Positions 31,999-34,198 of a DNA stretch of 34,198 bases are shown here, in pieces. The position numbers and the translations under genes are program-made. This DNA comes from Paenisporosarcina sp. OV554 (GTDB lineage Bacteria; Bacillota; Bacilli; Bacillales_A; Planococcaceae). Where the stretch lies: NCBI RefSeq assembly GCF_003058165.1, contig NZ_QBUC01000032.1, forward strand, positions 1 to 34,198, in the 5' to 3' direction. The notes below the pieces were generated by a model. It ran no database searches. It saw nothing but the letters and a program-made list of their open reading frames with translations, and was not told the origin of the DNA. Every line of letters begins with the position of its first letter. The stretch's first letter is position 1.

Positions 31999-32018
31999 AG
32001 TTCAAACGGATTTGAACT
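31999..32018 (+). promoter_or_regulatory. CsrA-binding hairpin 1 in the hag leader
   Basis: AGTTCAAA and TTTGAACT form a perfect eight-bp stem presenting loop CGGA. GGA in a hairpin loop is the classic CsrA target. B. subtilis hag has an equivalent upstream site that helps CsrA bind the second one. Confidence 0.75.
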
Positions 32019-32038
32019 CTTGCAAAAAACAAAAAAAC

Positions 32039-32054
32039 ATTACACGGAGGTAAT
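32039..32054 (+). promoter_or_regulatory. CsrA-binding hairpin 2 at the hag ribosome site
   Basis: ATTAC and GTAAT enclose ACGGAG, which is also the Shine-Dalgarno sequence of hag (ATG 32060). CsrA bound here would block ribosome entry. Confidence 0.75.
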
Positions 32055-32059
32055 ACAAA

Positions 32060-32887
32060 ATGATTATCAATCACAACATCGCAGCACTTAACACACACCG
32101 CCAACTAGGCAGTGCAAACAACGCACAAATGAACAGCATGGAGAAATTGTCTTCAGGGTTACGTATTAACCATGCAAGTGATGACGCGGCAGGTTTGTCA
32201 ATTTCAGAGAAAATGCGTGGGCAAATTCGTGGACTAGAACAAGCTGGTCGAAATGCACAAGATGGTATTTCTGTAATTCAAACGGCTGAAGGTGCATTGA
32301 ACGAAACTCACTCTATTTTACAACGTCAACGTGAACTTGTAGTCCAAGCTGGGAATGCAGGAACTCTTGAACAAGATGATCTTACTGCTATTCAAAAGGA
32401 AATTGGAGAATTGAATACGGAGTTAGATAATATTGCATCACGCACTGAGTTTAACGGAAAAAAATTACTAGACGGAAGTTTTTCTAGTGATTTACAAGTC
32501 GGAGCGAATATTGGTCAACAGCACACAATAACAATTGACTCTGGAACAGCTACTGAAGGATTTAGTTCAGCAAACTTAACAGTAAGTGGTATTACGGCAG
32601 ATGGATCAACTTTTGACGCTGATGTAGCATTGGTAGATGCAGCAATAGCTAAAGTTTCTGTTGCTCGCTCTGGACTTGGTGCAAACCAAAATCGCTTAGA
32701 ACATACTATTAATAACTTGAATAACTCTTCTGAAAACCTGACAGCTGCGGAATCTCGTATCCGTGACGTTGACATGGCGAAAGAAATGATGGAACAAACT
32801 AAGAACTCTATTCTTTCTCAAGCAGCACAAGCAATGTTGGCGCAAGCAAACCAACAGCCACAAGCTGTTCTTCAATTACTACGTTAA
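32060..32887 (+). CDS. hag: Flagellin (Hag)
   Basis: A 275-residue flagellin. The conserved N-terminal D0/D1 part starts MIINHNIAALNTHRQL and contains LSSGLRINHASDDAAGLSIS; the C-terminal D1/D0 part ends in QAMLAQANQQPQAVLQLLR. The central variable part (about 165-200) is short, so D2/D3 are reduced, as in the short flagellins of some Bacillales. Secreted by the flagellar export system, with no cleaved signal. SigD promoter, CsrA control and its own terminator are visible. Confidence 0.98.
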   Translation: MIINHNIAALNTHRQLGSANNAQMNSMEKLSSGLRINHASDDAAGLSISEKMRGQIRGLEQAGRNAQDGISVIQTAEGALNETHSILQRQRELVVQAGNAGTLEQDDLTAIQKEIGELNTELDNIASRTEFNGKKLLDGSFSSDLQVGANIGQQHTITIDSGTATEGFSSANLTVSGITADGSTFDADVALVDAAIAKVSVARSGLGANQNRLEHTINNLNNSSENLTAAESRIRDVDMAKEMMEQTKNSILSQAAQAMLAQANQQPQAVLQLLR

Positions 32888-32901
32888 TCATAAGACTAAA
32901 A

Positions 32902-32928
32902 AGGAGCCTGTTTTTAGGCTCTTTTTTT
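32902..32928 (+). terminator. Terminator of hag
   Basis: GAGCCT and AGGCTC pair around GTTTTT, followed by seven T, 17 bases after the stop codon. Confidence 0.92.
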
Positions 32929-32959
32929 CATAAGATATGAAAATTAAGGGGTGGATTCC

Positions 32960-33160
32960 ATGGATATTGCCGCTTTATCAATGGCGTTAAGTCAAATGAA
33001 TGTCCGACAAGAAGCAAGTATTTCTATTTTGAAAAAAACGATGAATCAAGCTGAATCGAATGGGCAAAGTGTGGTCAAAATGCTGCAAGATTCAAGTATT
33101 AAAGTTATGGAAATGTCTGTCCGACCTCATATTGGAAGCCAGTTAGATATAAGAGGATGA
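32960..33160 (+). CDS. YjfB-family putative motility protein
   Basis: A 66-residue protein. The pattern MDIAALSMALSQ followed by ASISILKKTMNQAE matches the YjfB family of putative motility proteins, with a short helix-rich body. ATG 32960 follows AAGGGG by nine bases; GTG 32951 is in frame but touches that site. It sits between flagellin and a glucosaminidase-like gene in the flagellar region. Function is unknown; the motility link comes from the family name and location. Confidence 0.75.
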   Translation: MDIAALSMALSQMNVRQEASISILKKTMNQAESNGQSVVKMLQDSSIKVMEMSVRPHIGSQLDIRG

Positions 33161-33314
33161 AATTCAAGGAAGTTCATACCTGTAAAAGGTCATGGTCTTC
33201 CCTATTTGTGTTTGAAGATTTTCATCTCCCCTTGCCACAATTCTCCTATTCTTTTTTCCAATATTATCTTGTAATATAGACATACAAGCATTTAAACAAA
33301 GGGTGTGAGAACTT

Positions 33315-34058
33315 TTGACTAGTCCTATTTCTTCCAATTGGTTTTATTATACGGCGATGTCTTCAATGGCTAAGGTAATGCCGGCTTTAAACCAAACCGG
33401 AAATGCTAATTCGATAAGTGGTGCAGCAAACCCGACCTCTTTTTTTATGATGTTGATGACTGCCATGATGGAGAATCTTGAAGATACGGATACAGTTGGT
33501 ACACAAATGGGAGAGACACTACCTTTCTCGCAAACCACTCAGTTGACCACGCCGTCACTTTCTACACCAATGACGAATTCATATAATCCTATAACGATAC
33601 AACATATCAATAAAATAGATGTTTCCACAACTGCAGGGGATACGAGTGATTTTAAGTTCAAGCCTATGCAGTTTCTCAAATTGGACAATAGTTTAGAAGG
33701 TAAATTGAGCGGGATGGCTTCCCATTTTATTGATGCTGGGAAGAAATACGATATACATCCAGGTTTACTTTCGGCAATTGCTATTCATGAAACTGGAAAT
33801 GGATCTTCAAAGGCAGTCAATGAAAAAAATAATGTTGCGGGCATGATGGGCAAGAACGGTCTGAGAAGTTATGCCTCTGTTGAAGACAGTATTTTCGATA
33901 TGGCTCGTAATTTACGTCAGAATTATTTAAATCAAGGGAAAGATACGATTGTCAAAATTGGAGCAAAATATGCACCTGTTGGGGCAGCCAATGATCCGAC
34001 AGGCTTGAACAACCACTGGACTCAAGGTGTTAACCGTTATTATAATAGCCTCACTTAA
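33315..34058 (+). CDS. Glucosaminidase-like cell-wall hydrolase
   Basis: A 247-residue protein with a C-terminal lysozyme-like glucosaminidase domain (about 135-247). SAIAIHETGNGSSKAV holds the likely catalytic Glu, and NNVAGMMG and YASVEDSIFDMARNLRQNY follow the family pattern of peptidoglycan beta-N-acetylglucosaminidases, including those that help flagellar passage. The N-terminal 130 residues are low complexity, rich in Thr/Ser/Met, and lack a clear signal peptide. TTG start with AAGGG 11 bases upstream; no in-frame ATG or GTG fits better. The flagellar setting suggests a role in wall opening, but export is unexplained. Confidence 0.72.
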   Translation: MTSPISSNWFYYTAMSSMAKVMPALNQTGNANSISGAANPTSFFMMLMTAMMENLEDTDTVGTQMGETLPFSQTTQLTTPSLSTPMTNSYNPITIQHINKIDVSTTAGDTSDFKFKPMQFLKLDNSLEGKLSGMASHFIDAGKKYDIHPGLLSAIAIHETGNGSSKAVNEKNNVAGMMGKNGLRSYASVEDSIFDMARNLRQNYLNQGKDTIVKIGAKYAPVGAANDPTGLNNHWTQGVNRYYNSLT

Positions 34059-34088
34059 GAAAAGACTGGTTCTCCAAGAACCTGTCTC

Positions 34089-34136
34089 AGACTGTAGACA
34101 AAATCGAAAAATCGAGTTTGTCTACAGTCTTTTTTG
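34089..34136 (+). terminator. Terminator of the glucosaminidase-like gene
   Basis: AGACTGTAGACAAA and TTTGTCTACAGTCT form a long stem (inner TCGA pairs around AAAA), followed by TTTTT. It starts about 30 bases after the stop codon. Confidence 0.95.
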
Positions 34137-34174
34137 TTTTTATAATAGAAGTATAAAATCTTGAGGTGATTACA

Positions 34175-34198
34175 ATGCTTACAAAACATAATTCAATT
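34175..34198 (+). CDS. 5' end of the next gene (partial, unidentified)
   Basis: ATG preceded by TGAGGTGAT opens a frame MLTKHNSI that runs off the window. A TATAAT box lies at 34141-34146. Eight residues are too few to identify it. Confidence 0.5.

Overview
The window reads as chromosome of a low-GC Gram-positive rod of the order Bacillales. The family is probably Planococcaceae (Sporosarcina, Psychrobacillus or Planococcus type), which is inferred from gene order and protein style, not from a database match. It shows Bacillus-type 5S rRNA and tRNAs, strong AGGAGG-type ribosome sites, SigA, SigW and SigD style promoters, a glmS ribozyme, and the order sigW-rsiW-cdaA-cdaR-glmM.

Layout. 1-453: end of an rRNA operon (23S tail, 5S, tRNA-Asn, terminator). 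545-5128: a secreted multidomain amylopullulanase with a cre-like catabolite site. 5006-6382: a segment bounded by an inverted ~50-bp repeat, with one membrane-protein gene. 6818-7768: a seven-tRNA operon with its own promoter and terminator. 7967-10021: divergent citR and citA. 10060-11673: a GNAT acetyltransferase and arginase. 11781-16595: SigW and its anti-sigma factor, the c-di-AMP synthase CdaA with CdaR, and GlmM. 16736-25724: Lrp-type regulator, five-gene peptide ABC transporter, YwrD-like gamma-glutamyltransferase and a pair of short chromate transporters. 26110-28318: glmS with its ribozyme leader. 28635-30765 (minus strand): MsmX-type sugar ATPase and a PucR/CdaR-type regulator. 31196-34136: fliW-csrA-hag, a YjfB-like protein and a glucosaminidase-like protein.

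How the parts fit. CdaA/CdaR, GlmM, GlmS and SigW/RsiW concern cell-wall precursor supply and envelope stress. In B. subtilis glmM and glmS are adjacent; here about 10 kb of transport genes separate them. The transporter plus a signal-less gamma-glutamyltransferase suggests import of a gamma-glutamyl peptide (glutathione is one candidate) followed by cytoplasmic hydrolysis. The flagellar end carries the complete FliW-CsrA-Hag circuit, and both GGA sites in the hag leader sit in predicted hairpin loops.

The least explained structure is in the intergenic DNA. Four stretches carry degenerate tandem repeats of different sequence but the same 21-bp period (about two helical turns). Other points of interest are the inverted repeat with a same-orientation core at 5006/6332, short GC-rich palindromes at 7182-7222 and 24599-24633 (the latter inside the apparent start of a gene), and an 11-codon leader ORF ending two bases before the glmS ribozyme cleavage site. 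No CRISPR array, prophage or recognisable transposase gene was seen.
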